Assembly: GCA_001513395.1 (NCBI GenBank)
Contig: LFTP01000116.1
Span: 55,333 to 84,838, forward strand
Source of the DNA: Clostridia bacterium DTU080
Lineage (GTDB): Bacteria; Bacillota; Limnochordia; DTU080
Direction of reading: 5' to 3'
DNA: 29,506 bases
Below the pieces are notes generated by a model, which worked only from the letters and a program-made list of their open reading frames with translations, was not told the DNA's origin and made no database searches. This document shows, piece after piece, positions 1-6,809 of this stretch (position 1 is its first letter; every line of letters begins with the position of its first letter). Position numbers and translations under genes: made by a program.

Positions 1-19
1 AGATGTGTATAAGAGACAG
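1..19. other. Nextera transposon mosaic-end adapter
   Basis: The first 19 bases are exactly the Tn5/Nextera mosaic-end sequence used in tagmentation libraries. They are not genomic. An apparent in-frame stop at 10-12 lies in this adapter, so the gene that follows should be read as open at its 5' end. Confidence 0.97.
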
Positions 20-357
20 GCAGTGAGGAGCTCACGCGGCTGGCGGTTGCCCAAGGCGCGGACGGCATGGTGCCGTCCCTGGGAAATGTCATTCCCCGAC
101 TGCTTTCCACCCTATGGCAGCGCCGTCATGATCCACAGGAACTCGATCGCCTCGCATCAATCATGGACGACATCAACCATCTGAATCAACGCTACAAAGG
201 CAGTGTGGCCGGGATCGCCTGGAAGAAGCGTGTGCTCGCCCTGCAGGGTATATGCTCCGATGCTCTCAGCCTGCCCGCTACCCCAGTGCCTAAGAGCGAT
301 GATGCCTACTTGCTGCAGCAAGTCGAGCGCGCCGCGGCAGCCCTGGACGCTCCATGA
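20..357 (+). CDS. DapA/NanA-family aldolase, C-terminal fragment
   Basis: This is the 3' part of a dihydrodipicolinate synthase / N-acetylneuraminate lyase family gene (class I Schiff-base aldolases, TIM barrel). The visible part begins with SEELTRLAVAQGADGMVPSL. The GADGMVPSLGNVIP stretch matches the family's late barrel strand (G-x-x-G-x-I-S-x-x-x-N-x-x-P), followed by the helical C-terminal region with an IAWKKRVLALQG-like segment where family members have 'VKxAL..lG' and then a proline-rich PATPVPKSDD linker. The N-terminal half with the Schiff-base lysine and catalytic tyrosine is missing because the contig starts here, so the substrate (dihydrodipicolinate, sialic acid, a keto-sugar acid) cannot be told. 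It converges on the SGNH hydrolase, with only 10 bases between the stops. Confidence 0.75.
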
Positions 358-367
358 CGGTTACGGA

Positions 368-967
368 TCAACTCAGATAAGGTCGAATGACCTCGGTCCA
401 CAGTTCGTAGCCCGCTCGACTCAGATGCAGGCCGTCCGGTCCGAACAGCTCTTGTCGGGGCTTGCCGTCGGCCCCCAACATGACGCTGAACAGGTCTATA
501 AAGACCAATCTGCCGTCGCGCTGGGTGAACTCGTACAGCAAGCCGTTCAGAGTACGCACGGCCTCCAACATATGGATCCGGGCGGGACTGGGTTTTGTGG
601 ACACCAAGGCAATGCGCGTCCGGGGCAGATGCTGATGGGTCAGAGTGACAAACTCTTCGTAGTCGGCAAACACGCTCTCCGGGCTGTTTCCCCGGGCCAG
701 ATCGTTATCACCTGAGTACAGGACGATCAGGCGAGGCTTGTAGGGCCAGACGATCCGATGGGCATAGCCTGTGACCTGGGCCACGGTTGAACCGCCGAAG
801 CCGCGATTTATGACCGGTATCGGAGCGAAGTCTTCAGCCAGGGTGTCCCATAGCCTGATGGTCGAGCTGCCGACAAAAAGCACCGCATCCCTCGGAGGGG
901 GCTGTTGTCGATCTTGTTCTTCAAAGGCGATGATGCTATCCAAGAAAGGTGTTTCCGTGCCAGCCAT
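368..967 (-). CDS. SGNH/GDSL-family esterase
   Basis: A 199-aa SGNH hydrolase of the lysophospholipase/acetylesterase type. All four blocks are visible: block I FVGSST with nucleophile Ser35 (GSS in place of GDS), block II NRGFGGS with Gly59, block III YSGDNDLA with Asn88, and block V PDGLHLS with Asp178 and His181. No signal peptide or membrane helix is seen, so it is probably cytoplasmic. The ATG is preceded by GGAGG at a spacing of 8. It lies 20 bases downstream of the FMN-binding gene on the same strand, so the two probably share a transcript. The substrate is unknown; carbohydrate O-acetyl or acyl esters are typical for this class. Confidence 0.85.
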   Translation of the reverse strand: MAGTETPFLDSIIAFEEQDRQQPPPRDAVLFVGSSTIRLWDTLAEDFAPIPVINRGFGGSTVAQVTGYAHRIVWPYKPRLIVLYSGDNDLARGNSPESVFADYEEFVTLTHQHLPRTRIALVSTKPSPARIHMLEAVRTLNGLLYEFTQRDGRLVFIDLFSVMLGADGKPRQELFGPDGLHLSRAGYELWTEVIRPYLS

Positions 968-987
968 GATTTGAGCCTCCGCATTCT

Positions 988-1377
988 TTATTTGGCGTGT
1001 GACAAAGCATCTTCCATAGCCTTTAGGTAGGCCGTTGTCGTGATGGTAGCCCCCGCAACGGCGTCTATCTGTAACGACTGGGCCCTCAAGACCCTGTCGA
1101 TTACCTCTTGACTCGTCTTTTTCGACGCGAAGCGCATATCCTTGGTGATCTCAATAGCCACTACTTCGCCTTCGCTGACCGTCACTTCCACGCCGTTGCT
1201 CCAGCGACCGCCCTCAAACCAACCTGCACACACTCCATCACGAAGGGCGGCAAAATCAATCTCTTCCACCGAGAGGCTTTTTATCGAGGACTGTCCCACC
1301 ATGAGAAGCAGGCCAACTACTCCCATGATCAAGACAAAGCCACCCATGACCAACAATAAGGCCTTCAACAGTCTCAC
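988..1377 (-). CDS. Membrane-anchored FMN-binding domain protein
   Basis: A 129-aa protein with one N-terminal membrane helix (about residues 3-28) and an extracytoplasmic FMN-binding domain as in RnfG/NqrC and flavinylated extracellular electron-transfer proteins. The motif near the C-terminus, DAVAGATITTTA, corresponds to the ApbE flavinylation site D-x-x-S-G-A-T-x-T, with Ser replaced by Ala; the target would be the following Thr. I chose the GTG start at 1377 because GAGGTGG lies 6 bases before it and the membrane helix begins at once; the same frame is open up to an ATG at 1476 but that stretch has no ribosome site and looks non-coding. It is the first gene of a two-gene unit with the SGNH esterase and is divergent from hisF. 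Covalent FMN binding is inference; no ApbE is in the window. Confidence 0.8.
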   Translation of the reverse strand: MRLLKALLLVMGGFVLIMGVVGLLLMVGQSSIKSLSVEEIDFAALRDGVCAGWFEGGRWSNGVEVTVSEGEVVAIEITKDMRFASKKTSQEVIDRVLRAQSLQIDAVAGATITTTAYLKAMEDALSHAK

Positions 1378-1529
1378 CGTGCACCACCTCTCATTGCCAA
1401 CAAAGGCGTATTCGTCGAGCACAGCCACGAACCTGCATTCAGTTGTCTCAGAAAGACTACCTGTCTTTAGAACCATAGGCTACAATAGAGCTGTTGGAAA
1501 TCAAAAAACCAAAGCCGGGAGCGACATCC

Positions 1530-2297
1530 ATGCCTGAAGTGCGAATCATGCCCTGTCTGGATATCAAAGACGGTCGTATAGTTAAGGGAGTAAACTTCGT
1601 TTCCCTGCAAGATGCCGGGGATCCGGTGCAAGCCGCCCAAGCCTATGAGCAAGACGGCGCTGATGAACTGGCCTTTTTGGACATCACCGCCACCGTCGAG
1701 AAGCGCCGCACCACGCTCGATGTGTTACAGCAAGTGGCCCGGACCGTCGATATACCCCTCACCGTAGGAGGAGGGATCTCCTCGGTTTCCGATGCGCAAA
1801 GGGTACTCCTGGCGGGTGCGGATCGGGTCAGCGTCAGTTCGGCAGCCTTTCGCAATCCGGAGCTCATCGACGATCTGGCGCGGACGTTGGGATCCGACAG
1901 ACTCGTTGTTGCCATTGACGTCGATCGTTCCGACGTTACGGCTTCGGGTTATGAGGTCTACATTGACGGTGGCCGAACCGCCACCGGGGTTGATGCCCTG
2001 GCCTGGGCACAGGAAGCCGCACGGCGCGGCGCCGGAATGATTCTGCCCACAAGTAAGGCCTGTGACGGCCTGAAACAAGGTTACGACATTCCGTTGATTC
2101 GCCTGCTTAAAAAGAACCTGTCAGTGCCTGTCGTGGCTTCGGGCGGGGCAGGTGCTCTCCAGCACTTCCTGGAGGCGGCACAGGCTGGAGCCGACATCCT
2201 CTTGGCAGCCTCGGTCTTTCATTTCGGTCAAATCCGCATATCCGAGCTCAAGCGATATCTGGAAGAACACGGCATTCAAGTGGCCGGCCGTCCGTGA
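1530..2297 (+). CDS. hisF: Imidazole glycerol phosphate synthase cyclase subunit HisF (divergent)
   Basis: A 255-aa (beta/alpha)8 barrel matching HisF end to end. HisF makes imidazole glycerol phosphate and AICAR from PRFAR plus ammonia delivered by HisH. The general acid/base residues Asp11 (CLDIKDGR) and Asp130 (VVAIDV) and Lys19 are kept, as are the phosphate loops GGGI and ASGGAGAL. Deviations: the usual LLTSxDxDGT strand is LPTSKACDGL, Gln123 is Asp, and two of the four residues of the barrel-base ammonia gate differ (Lys99 to Arg; the Glu of GAGEI is Met170). The ATG at 1530 is chosen over an in-frame upstream TTG (1494) because HisF proteins start just before this RIMPCLD motif. A TACAAT at 1481-1486 may be a -10 element but has no clear -35. 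No other his gene lies in the window. Confidence 0.88.
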   Translation: MPEVRIMPCLDIKDGRIVKGVNFVSLQDAGDPVQAAQAYEQDGADELAFLDITATVEKRRTTLDVLQQVARTVDIPLTVGGGISSVSDAQRVLLAGADRVSVSSAAFRNPELIDDLARTLGSDRLVVAIDVDRSDVTASGYEVYIDGGRTATGVDALAWAQEAARRGAGMILPTSKACDGLKQGYDIPLIRLLKKNLSVPVVASGGAGALQHFLEAAQAGADILLAASVFHFGQIRISELKRYLEEHGIQVAGRP

Positions 2298-2383
2298 CGC
2301 GCAAAGCGGTATGAGAGGATAGGTTTGAGATTACGAGAGTACGAGCGTATATGAAGTGATTGATGGATGTCGTCGTAGTAGAG

Positions 2384-2432
2384 GTGTGGGTTTTGTGGGT
2401 TGACTCCGGAGGAGTTGTCCACAAACCCACAC
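2384..2432. other. Long imperfect hairpin
   Basis: The outer arms GTGTGGGTTTTGTGG and CCACAAACCCACAC pair over about 14 bp with one bulged T. The inner arms ACTCC and GGAGT close on a 3-nt loop. There is no T-tract on either side, so it is not an ordinary terminator. It lies about 85 bases after the hisF stop and could be a transcript-end stabiliser, a processing site, or part of a structured RNA together with the second hairpin at 2460-2521. Confidence 0.7.
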
Positions 2433-2435
2433 CCG

Positions 2436-2612
2436 GTGAAAAGAGCTAAAAAGAGAGAAAAGACGCCCTGCCTCCGATTGGTGTTAGTGGCACAAAACCC
2501 AGAAGGGAGTCAGGACGTCTTGATAGATAAGCTTCGCAAAGAAATCGGTATCTCCTCCTTAAGCGAACTGGCGATGGATTTATGGACGATGATGCGGGAG
2601 CGGTCGCGTTGA
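2436..2612 (+). CDS. Small basic hypothetical protein (doubtful)
   Basis: An open frame of 58 codons from a GTG at 2436 gives a lysine/arginine-rich N-terminus followed by an amphipathic stretch, DKLRKEIGISSLSELAMDLW, that could form helices. The same frame is open to a TTG at 2400 inside the hairpin. No convincing ribosome site precedes either start. A strong second hairpin (2460-2521) lies entirely in the frame, so this region may be a structured RNA instead of a gene. The stop codon overlaps the -35 element of the thiamine operon promoter. I do not recognise a family. Confidence 0.3.
   Translation: MKRAKKREKTPCLRLVLVAQNPEGSQDVLIDKLRKEIGISSLSELAMDLWTMMRERSR
2460..2521. other. Second long hairpin after hisF
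   Basis: AAGACGCCCTG (2460-2470) pairs with CAGGACGTCTT (2511-2521) with one mismatch in 11. The stem continues after a 1x1 mismatch with CTCC pairing GGAG. The loop of about 30 nt is rich in G/T on its left side and A/C on its right. No T-tract follows. It may form one structured RNA with the hairpin 28 bases upstream. Confidence 0.6.
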
Positions 2613-2637
2613 CGCCATGACGGAGCTTTGTTACACT
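2609..2637 (+). promoter_or_regulatory. Sigma-70-type promoter of the thiamine transport operon
   Basis: TTGACG at 2609-2614 and TACACT at 2632-2637 are separated by exactly 17 bases. Transcription would start near 2644, giving a leader of about 230 nt that contains the TPP riboswitch before thiB. Confidence 0.6.
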
Positions 2638-2725
2638 ATAGCCGACATGCAGGGGGCAGCCTGATCTGGCCCCGAATATATCGGCGACACTGCTGAGACG
2701 TGACGTAAGGCCCGTCGAAGCGGTG

Positions 2726-2816
2726 ACAGGGGAGCTCGTGGTTCCGGGCTGAGAGGATGAGAAGACTCATCGACCCTTTGAACCTGATTCCGGGTAATGC
2801 CGGCGTAGGGATCCTA
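2726..2816 (+). promoter_or_regulatory. TPP riboswitch (THI element) aptamer
   Basis: The conserved THI-box elements occur in order: GGGGAGCTC (2729-2737), GGGCTGAGA (2746-2754), GACCCTTTGAACCTGAT (2772-2788), a CCGGGTAATGCCGG hairpin (2790-2803) and GCGTAGGGA (2803-2811). The variable arm GGATGAGAAGACTCATC forms its own stem. Binding of thiamine pyrophosphate would control the thiamine importer genes directly downstream. Confidence 0.96.
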
Positions 2817-2844
2817 GGTGTTGGTTGTGTTTTTCACACCGGAA

Positions 2845-2876
2845 CCTGCTCGCCCACGCTGCGAGGAGGTTTTTTT
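2845..2876 (+). terminator. Riboswitch expression platform: intrinsic terminator that also covers the thiB ribosome site
   Basis: CCTGCTCGC (2845-2853) pairs with GCGAGGAGG (2861-2869) with one mismatch in nine and a 7-nt loop, followed by seven T (2870-2876). The right arm contains the AGGAGG ribosome site of thiB (2864-2869), and the T-tract ends one base before the ATG. The same fold would therefore stop transcription and hide the ribosome site. A second small stem, GGTG at 2817 with CACC at 2837, lies between aptamer and terminator. Which alternative pairing forms the antiterminator was not resolved by eye. Confidence 0.75.
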
Positions 2877-2877
2877 A

Positions 2878-3912
2878 ATGAATCGCTCCAGACTGTTGCT
2901 CGTATCCGTGTTGTTGGCCACTCTCTTGTGGTCGGGAGTCGGACAAGCTAAACCCAGGCTTGTCGTCTACACATACGACAGTTTCGTCTCGTGGGGTCCG
3001 GCCAAGCAGATTGAGGACGGCTTTGAACAGATGTATGACGTCGATGTCGTCTTCGTGGCTCCGGCGAGCTCAGGAGAGATGCTCGCCCGCCTGATCAGTG
3101 AGATGGAAACAGGCGGCACCGAAGCTGATGTCTTTGTCGGGTTGAGCGACACCTATCTCAGTCGCGTGCACAGCCGCAACGTATTTCGTCCGATCGATGC
3201 GGCCAAGGTTCCCAACCTGAAGGCCATTCCCGAAAACCTGCTTTTTGATGCCAAAGGTCATGTCGTGCCCTTCGACCACGGCTACATCACCTTGGTCTAT
3301 GACACCAGGGCAATAAAGGCGGAGGATCTGCCCAAGACCTTTGAGGATCTGACCGATCCCCGTTTCAAAAACAAGATTATCGCTATCGATCCTCGCACCT
3401 CTTCCGTCGGGCATGCCCTTTTGATGTGGACCATCAAGCATTACGGTGAAGACGGATTCGTCGACTACTGGCGCAGACTGGCCCCTAACCTGCTCACCAT
3501 CGCCGGCGGTTGGAGCGCGGCCTACAAGATGTTCACCAACGGTGACGCCCCGATCGTCGTCAGCTACGCCACGGATACGGCCTATGCCGTCATGGAAGGT
3601 CTCGGACCTATCTACGGAGTACTGCCTCTCCATGATGCAGGGTATTTACAAATCGAGGGTGTAGGAATAGTCCGAACCTCGAAGAATGTCGATCTGGCCC
3701 ATGCCTTCGTCGACTACCTGCTTTCACCGGAAGTCCAGGAATTGATCCCGACAACTAACTGGATGTACCCGGCCAATCCGCAGGCCAAGCTGCCCGAAGA
3801 GTGGGTCCGATACGCTCAGCCCCCCAAGAACTCCGTGCGCATCGACCCTGAGGAGCTGGATCGTAAAGAGGCCACGTGGTTGCGTCAATGGGCCATGGCG
3901 GTCTCTATGTAA
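2878..3912 (+). CDS. thiB: Thiamine ABC transporter substrate-binding protein ThiB
   Basis: A 344-aa exported binding protein. A signal peptide (residues 1-24, MNRSRLLLVSVLLATLLWSG with the cut after GQA) precedes mature KPRLVVYTYDSFVSWGPAKQ, a close match to the start of E. coli ThiB/TbpA. Further shared blocks are ADVFVGLSDTYL, VPFDHGYITLVYDT, IDPRTSSVGHALLMW, GGWSAAYKMFTNGDAPIVVSY and the C-terminal IPTTNWMYPAN. It captures thiamine, TMP or TPP outside the membrane and delivers it to ThiP. The ATG at 2878 has AGGAGG at a spacing of 8; an in-frame upstream start at 2818 lies in the riboswitch platform and is rejected. It is the first gene of thiBPQ. Confidence 0.95.
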   Translation: MNRSRLLLVSVLLATLLWSGVGQAKPRLVVYTYDSFVSWGPAKQIEDGFEQMYDVDVVFVAPASSGEMLARLISEMETGGTEADVFVGLSDTYLSRVHSRNVFRPIDAAKVPNLKAIPENLLFDAKGHVVPFDHGYITLVYDTRAIKAEDLPKTFEDLTDPRFKNKIIAIDPRTSSVGHALLMWTIKHYGEDGFVDYWRRLAPNLLTIAGGWSAAYKMFTNGDAPIVVSYATDTAYAVMEGLGPIYGVLPLHDAGYLQIEGVGIVRTSKNVDLAHAFVDYLLSPEVQELIPTTNWMYPANPQAKLPEEWVRYAQPPKNSVRIDPEELDRKEATWLRQWAMAVSM

Positions 3913-3923
3913 CCGGTAAAAGC

Positions 3924-3966
3924 GCATCCGGGCTGTCGTCCAACTTGTCACCGACAGCCCGGATGC
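3924..3966 (+). other. Perfect 15-bp hairpin between thiB and thiP
   Basis: GCATCCGGGCTGTCG (3924-3938) is exactly complementary to CGACAGCCCGGATGC (3952-3966), with a 13-nt loop. There is no T-tract. In binding-protein operons such stems often protect the 3' end of the binding-protein mRNA, so thiB can be made in excess over thiP and thiQ. That role is inferred from position. Confidence 0.8.
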
Positions 3967-3999
3967 CGGTGTTCCGAAGGGACGAAGAAAGGATCAGCT

Positions 4000-5694
4000 A
4001 TGCCTCCAAATCGTACTCATAGACGGCCGTGGCTTGTCGTCCTTCCGTTGGGCTTCTTGGCTCTGTTTTTCTATCTGCCCCTCTTGGGCCTGCTCAAAGA
4101 GAGCCTGTTCACAGCAGGCGATTCGTCCCCTCTGGTTACCACGCTCAAAGATCCGTACTTTTGGCATCTGCTTAGACTGACGGTCAAGCAAGCAAGTCTC
4201 AGCGCATTGGCCAGCGCGGTCATCGGTCTTCCACTGGGATACATACTGGCCAATCACCGGTTGCCAATGCCGCGACTGTGGCGGGCTTTGACCGTTGTCC
4301 CTTTTGTCTTGCCAGCCATTGTCGTCGCCCTCGGCTTTATCCTCTTTTTCGGTCATAACGGCTATTTCAACAGAGCTCTCATGGCTTTGTTCGGCGTCCG
4401 CCTGCCGCTGCTCTACTCGTTTCAGGGCATCATTCTGGCCCACGCCTTCTACAACGCTCCGATCGTCGCCCGAACCACGGCAGTGGCCTGGGAGGCGCTC
4501 GATCCGGCCCTGGAGCAAGGAGCTCGGGCGTTGGGAGCCTCACCCTGGACCACCTTCCGGAAGGTTACGTGGCCTATGATTTGGCCGGCCACGGCCAGCG
4601 GCGCCCTGTTGGCCTTCATCTTTTCGTTTTTCAGTTTTCCCCTGGTTTTAACCTTGGGCGGAGCTCGCTACGCCACTTTGGAGGTCGAGGTTTACACCCA
4701 GGTGCGCGTGCTCCTCGACAACACCACGGGTGCCGCTTTCGCTTTGTTTGAGACGCTGGCTTCTTTAAGCCTCACCTATCTCTACCTCCGTGTTGAGACC
4801 CGTAATCGCTCTCAATACGGCAGCTATGCCCGGAAAAGACAACACCGTCCCCTATTCGGTCGCTCTTGGGCCGGCAATATCTTGTTGGTCATCTATCTGC
4901 TCTTTTTGGCCTTGCTTTACGGGGGACCGATCGGTGCCGTCGTCTACGATTCCTTGGTGGGTGAGAACGGCAAGCTGTCCTTAGAGGCCTATGCTTTTGT
5001 TCTGAAATGGGATCACGCCGCTCAGATCGGTCACAGCCCGCTGGGTGCCGTCGTCAACACCTTGCGTTTTGCATTCAGCTCTATGCTCTTAGCCGTCTTT
5101 CTCGGCACGGCGTTGGCGGTCTCTCTTCCGCGACTGTCAAGACGGGGAGCTCAATTGTGGGAGACTCTGGCCATGGCGCCTTTGGCGGTCTCTTCGGTCG
5201 CCTTCGGCTATGCCATGTTGCGTGCCTATCGTCTGGGAGTCTTGCGGTATCTTAGCCTCGGGCCCACCGGAGCAATCATAGCCGCTCATGTCGTTTTGGG
5301 GCTTCCCTTTGCCCTGCGAGTCCTGCGCCCCCACTTCCAAAGTTTCGATTACCGGCTTGTTCAGGCGGCGCGCTCGCTGGGGGCTTCGCCCAGGGATGTC
5401 TTTTTTCGAGTGACGCTGCCCCTTTCCAGTGCTGCCCTGCTGGTAGCTGCCGCTTTTTCTTTCTCCATCTCGGTCTCTGAGATGAGCGCGACGATAATGC
5501 TCGCCCAACCGGGCTTTTCCACCATGCCGCTGACCATATATCATTTGGTCTCGGCACGCGAGTTTTCTGCCGCCGCGGCCATGGCCGTTTTGCTGATGTG
5601 GGTCATGACGCTGGTCTTCGCCATCATGGAGGCGGCGGGACAGTATCTCATCAGCCTACGGATCGGAGGAGACCACCATGTATCTGAGCTTTGA
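4000..5694 (+). CDS. thiP: Thiamine ABC transporter permease ThiP
   Basis: A 564-aa membrane protein with two fused permease domains and about 12 predicted membrane helices, the usual ThiP layout. Each half carries an EAA loop that docks with the ATPase: EALDPALEQGARALGASPW at about residue 165 and DYRLVQAARSLGASPRDVFF at about residue 448. It forms the thiamine channel with ThiB outside and ThiQ inside. The ATG has AAGGA 7 bases upstream. It follows thiB after an 87-bp spacer with a strong hairpin, and its last 17 bases overlap thiQ. Confidence 0.93.
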   Translation: MPPNRTHRRPWLVVLPLGFLALFFYLPLLGLLKESLFTAGDSSPLVTTLKDPYFWHLLRLTVKQASLSALASAVIGLPLGYILANHRLPMPRLWRALTVVPFVLPAIVVALGFILFFGHNGYFNRALMALFGVRLPLLYSFQGIILAHAFYNAPIVARTTAVAWEALDPALEQGARALGASPWTTFRKVTWPMIWPATASGALLAFIFSFFSFPLVLTLGGARYATLEVEVYTQVRVLLDNTTGAAFALFETLASLSLTYLYLRVETRNRSQYGSYARKRQHRPLFGRSWAGNILLVIYLLFLALLYGGPIGAVVYDSLVGENGKLSLEAYAFVLKWDHAAQIGHSPLGAVVNTLRFAFSSMLLAVFLGTALAVSLPRLSRRGAQLWETLAMAPLAVSSVAFGYAMLRAYRLGVLRYLSLGPTGAIIAAHVVLGLPFALRVLRPHFQSFDYRLVQAARSLGASPRDVFFRVTLPLSSAALLVAAAFSFSISVSEMSATIMLAQPGFSTMPLTIYHLVSAREFSAAAAMAVLLMWVMTLVFAIMEAAGQYLISLRIGGDHHVSEL

Positions 5695-6787
5695 GCAACT
5701 AACCAAACGCTATGGAGAGGTGACCGCACTGCAGGATGTCACCTTTGGCGTCGAGCGCAGTGAATTCGTTTCATTGTTGGGGCCTTCCGGCTGCGGCAAG
5801 ACAACGACACTGCTGTTACTGGCGGGATTTGAACAGCCGACATCCGGACGCATTCTGTTGGAAGGCAGGGACTTGTCCGAGCTGCCTCCGGAAAAACGCG
5901 GAGTGGGTATGGTCTTCCAACACTATGCGCTCTTTCCGCATATGACAGTTGCTGAAAACATAGCTTTCGGCCTGGTGCACGGCGTGACCAAACGCTTTTC
6001 CCGCTCAGAGGCCATGAGTCGTGTGGACCGGCTCCTGGATATGATCGATCTCGCCCCTTTGCGCAAGCGCAAACCTGCTGAGCTGTCCGCAGGTCAACAG
6101 CAGCGAGTAGCGATCGCCCGCTCTCTAGCTCCAGAGCCACGCGTCCTGTGCCTCGATGAACCCCTCTCGGCTCTTGATGCTCTCCTCAGGGAGAGGTTGC
6201 GATTGGAGATCAGGCGTCTGCAGCGGGAGCTGGGTCTGACAGTACTGTATGTGACCCATGATCAGGAAGAGGCATTGGCCATCTCTGACCGGGTAGTGGT
6301 GATGAACCAAGGGAAAATCCTGCAGATCGGAACACCCTGGGAAGTATATGACCGTCCGGCCACGAGGTTCGTCGCTGGCTTCATCGGCAAGGGATCGCTC
6401 TTGGACGGAGAGGTGGTAGCCACCGGCGGGCAAATCGTTTTCAAGGTGACAAGCGGTGCGAAAATGGCAGTGCCAGCCGACTGCTGGTGTGGTGCTTCGC
6501 CGCCGCGGGCCGGGCATCGCCTGGGAGTACTGCTGCGCTCAGAGCGCGTTCGAGTGACCTTGAGCAATGACGAAGACGGCAGATCGGACAGCAGCCGACT
6601 AGGCCTGAGTGGACGTCTTGAAGAAGTTGAGTTTCTCGGAGCCCAGTGTCGGCTGCAGATTTCCGGTCCGGCGGGGAATCTCGTAGCCACCGCGCCGGCT
6701 GCGGAGATAGGAGCCTGGCAGGCTCGCCTAGGCTCCAAAGTCACCGTCTTTTGTCGCGTGGATGACGTTCGTCTTGTCCCCTGGTAG
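5678..6787 (+). CDS. thiQ: Thiamine ABC transporter ATP-binding protein ThiQ
   Basis: A 369-aa ABC ATPase. Walker A is GPSGCGKTT (residues 35-43), the Q-loop is VFQH (Gln81), the signature is LSAGQ (136-140), Walker B is VLCLDE (156-161) and the H-loop is His194. It powers import through ThiP. It is much longer than E. coli ThiQ (about 230 aa): residues from about 235 on form a PotA/FbpC-like C-terminal extension (TOBE-type), so by domain plan it resembles the spermidine/iron ATPases, but its place in a TPP-riboswitch thiB-thiP operon makes thiamine the best assignment. GGAGGAG precedes the ATG, and it overlaps the end of thiP by 17 bases, implying translational coupling. Confidence 0.9.
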   Translation: MYLSFEQLTKRYGEVTALQDVTFGVERSEFVSLLGPSGCGKTTTLLLLAGFEQPTSGRILLEGRDLSELPPEKRGVGMVFQHYALFPHMTVAENIAFGLVHGVTKRFSRSEAMSRVDRLLDMIDLAPLRKRKPAELSAGQQQRVAIARSLAPEPRVLCLDEPLSALDALLRERLRLEIRRLQRELGLTVLYVTHDQEEALAISDRVVVMNQGKILQIGTPWEVYDRPATRFVAGFIGKGSLLDGEVVATGGQIVFKVTSGAKMAVPADCWCGASPPRAGHRLGVLLRSERVRVTLSNDEDGRSDSSRLGLSGRLEEVEFLGAQCRLQISGPAGNLVATAPAAEIGAWQARLGSKVTVFCRVDDVRLVPW

Positions 6788-6809
6788 GAATCGTGGTACA
6801 GGGTGCGGA

